This document shows, one piece after another, positions 6,654-7,123 of a stretch of 7,123 nucleotides of DNA. Source of the stretch: Lachnospiraceae bacterium UBA7598. Its GTDB lineage: Bacteria > Bacillota > Clostridia > Lachnospirales > Lachnospiraceae. Location of the stretch: assembly GCA_002474415.1 (NCBI GenBank), contig DLQV01000270.1, positions 1 through 7,123 of the forward strand. The letters run 5' to 3'. Numbering within the stretch: position 1 is the first letter of the stretch; every line of letters begins with the position of its first letter. The translations under genes and the position numbers were made by a program. The notes below the pieces were generated by a model. It was not told where the DNA came from. It made no database searches and saw only the letters and a program-made list of their open reading frames with translations.

Positions 6654-6665
6654 GTGCTCGAACAC
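6654..6665. promoter_or_regulatory. Candidate LacI-family operator O2
   Basis: GTGCTCGAACAC is an imperfect 12-bp palindrome with a central CG (five of six pairs symmetric). It shares CGTGCTCG and the following NNCAC with O1. It lies 16 bases upstream of the -35 box of the regulator's promoter. Its centre is 148 bp from that of O1, near a whole number of helical turns (about 14.1 at 10.5 bp), so looping between the two is conceivable. Confidence 0.55.
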
Positions 6666-6681
6666 CTTTTGCGTATTTCAA

Positions 6682-6710
6682 TTGACTTTTTTCCTTTTCA
6701 ATGCTACCCT
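6682..6710 (+). promoter_or_regulatory. Promoter of the LacI-family regulator gene
   Basis: TTGACT (6682-6687), a 17-base spacer, and TACCCT (6705-6710) preceded by TG at 6702-6703, an extended -10 arrangement that can compensate for the poor -10 hexamer. The start is expected near 6717, about 33 bases before the ATG. Confidence 0.5.
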
Positions 6711-6749
6711 TGTAAGAGTTATCAGGAATAATCAACAAGGGGGAACGAC

Positions 6750-7123
6750 ATGGCCACAATCAAACAAATTGCTGAACTGGCAGGCGTTTCGCGCGGTACC
6801 GTTGACCGTGTACTGAACAACCGCGGTTCCGTCAATGCCAATACTGCAGCCCGTGTACGTGAAATTGCAGAAAAGTTAAATTATAAACCAAACAAAGCAG
6901 GACTGATGCTTGCTGCCCAGAAAAAGAATTTAAAAATCGGTGTTATTTTATTTCCCGATTCCAATCCTTTTTTCAGCGAAGTACTCGAAGGCGTAAATGC
7001 CAAGGCAAAAGAATTATCTGCCTATAATTTCACCGTTCTTATCCGTCAGGTTCCATTTGATGAGACCGAACAGTTTAATACCATGGAAGCACTGCTTGCG
7101 GAAGGCATCAACGGATTAGTTAT
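6750..7123 (+). CDS. LacI-family transcriptional regulator, N-terminal part (3' end beyond the window)
   Basis: A DNA-binding regulator, of which 124 complete codons are in the window. Residues 3-23 (TIKQIAELAGVSRGTVDRVLN) are the LacI helix-turn-helix. Residues about 47-56 (PNKAGLMLAA) are the hinge helix that enters the minor groove at the operator centre. From 61 on, LKIGVILFPDSNPFFSEVLEG begins the periplasmic-binding-protein-like effector domain, where a sugar is expected to bind. The recognition helix reads RGTVDRVLN instead of the common TVSRVLN, marking a LacI subgroup with Asp at the usual Ser. The start is supported by AAGGGGG (6737-6743), six bases upstream. It is divergent from xylB, so it probably controls the xylose-type operon, and perhaps itself, through O1 and O2. 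The inducer is not known. Confidence 0.93.
   Translation, partial: MATIKQIAELAGVSRGTVDRVLNNRGSVNANTAARVREIAEKLNYKPNKAGLMLAAQKKNLKIGVILFPDSNPFFSEVLEGVNAKAKELSAYNFTVLIRQVPFDETEQFNTMEALLAEGINGLV

Noticed and set aside
6556..6759. A 67-codon minus-strand frame in the divergent intergenic region
   Set aside because: It covers the regulator's promoter and start, has no convincing ribosome binding site, and its product resembles nothing known. The region is better explained as regulatory.

Overview
The window looks like a chromosomal segment of a Firmicute of the Clostridia, most likely Lachnospiraceae. This is judged from the moderate-to-low GC, the strong AGGAGG-type ribosome binding sites, the clostridial eukaryotic-like isoleucyl-tRNA synthetase, a T-box leader, and the general look of the proteins. 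The genus cannot be fixed by eye. All genes but one run on the minus strand. No mobile element, CRISPR array, rRNA or tRNA was seen.

Right to left, in the direction of minus-strand transcription: at the right edge (6750-7123, plus strand) is the N-terminal 124 codons of a LacI-family regulator, divergent from a two-gene sugar operon. That operon is a xylulokinase (xylB, 5001-6473) followed by an L-fucose/L-arabinose-isomerase-family protein (3462-4946). The 276-bp divergent region holds a promoter for each side and two near-identical imperfect palindromes with a central CG, good candidates for LacI-family operators. One lies just downstream of the predicted xylB start point. The other lies 148 bp away, upstream of the regulator's promoter. 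The simplest reading is a locally repressed aldose-to-ketose-to-ketose-5-phosphate module feeding the pentose phosphate pathway; the isomerase substrate (D-xylose, L-arabinose, D-arabinose or other) cannot be read from sequence alone.

A 14-bp perfect hairpin (3387-3417) separates this operon from a second minus-strand unit: a ten-helix EamA/DMT-family transporter (2490-3356) and a 310-residue soluble protein of unknown function (1545-2477), only 12 bp apart, with a Shine-Dalgarno that shares a base with the upstream stop codon.

The 326-bp gap 1219-1544 is an isoleucine-type T-box leader. It has a near-consensus promoter whose -35 box contains the stop codon of the unknown gene, an AUC specifier, a T-box sequence, and a terminator with a T-rich tail. 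It controls ileS, of which the first 406 codons (about 40%) are inside the window (1-1218) and the rest lies beyond the left edge.
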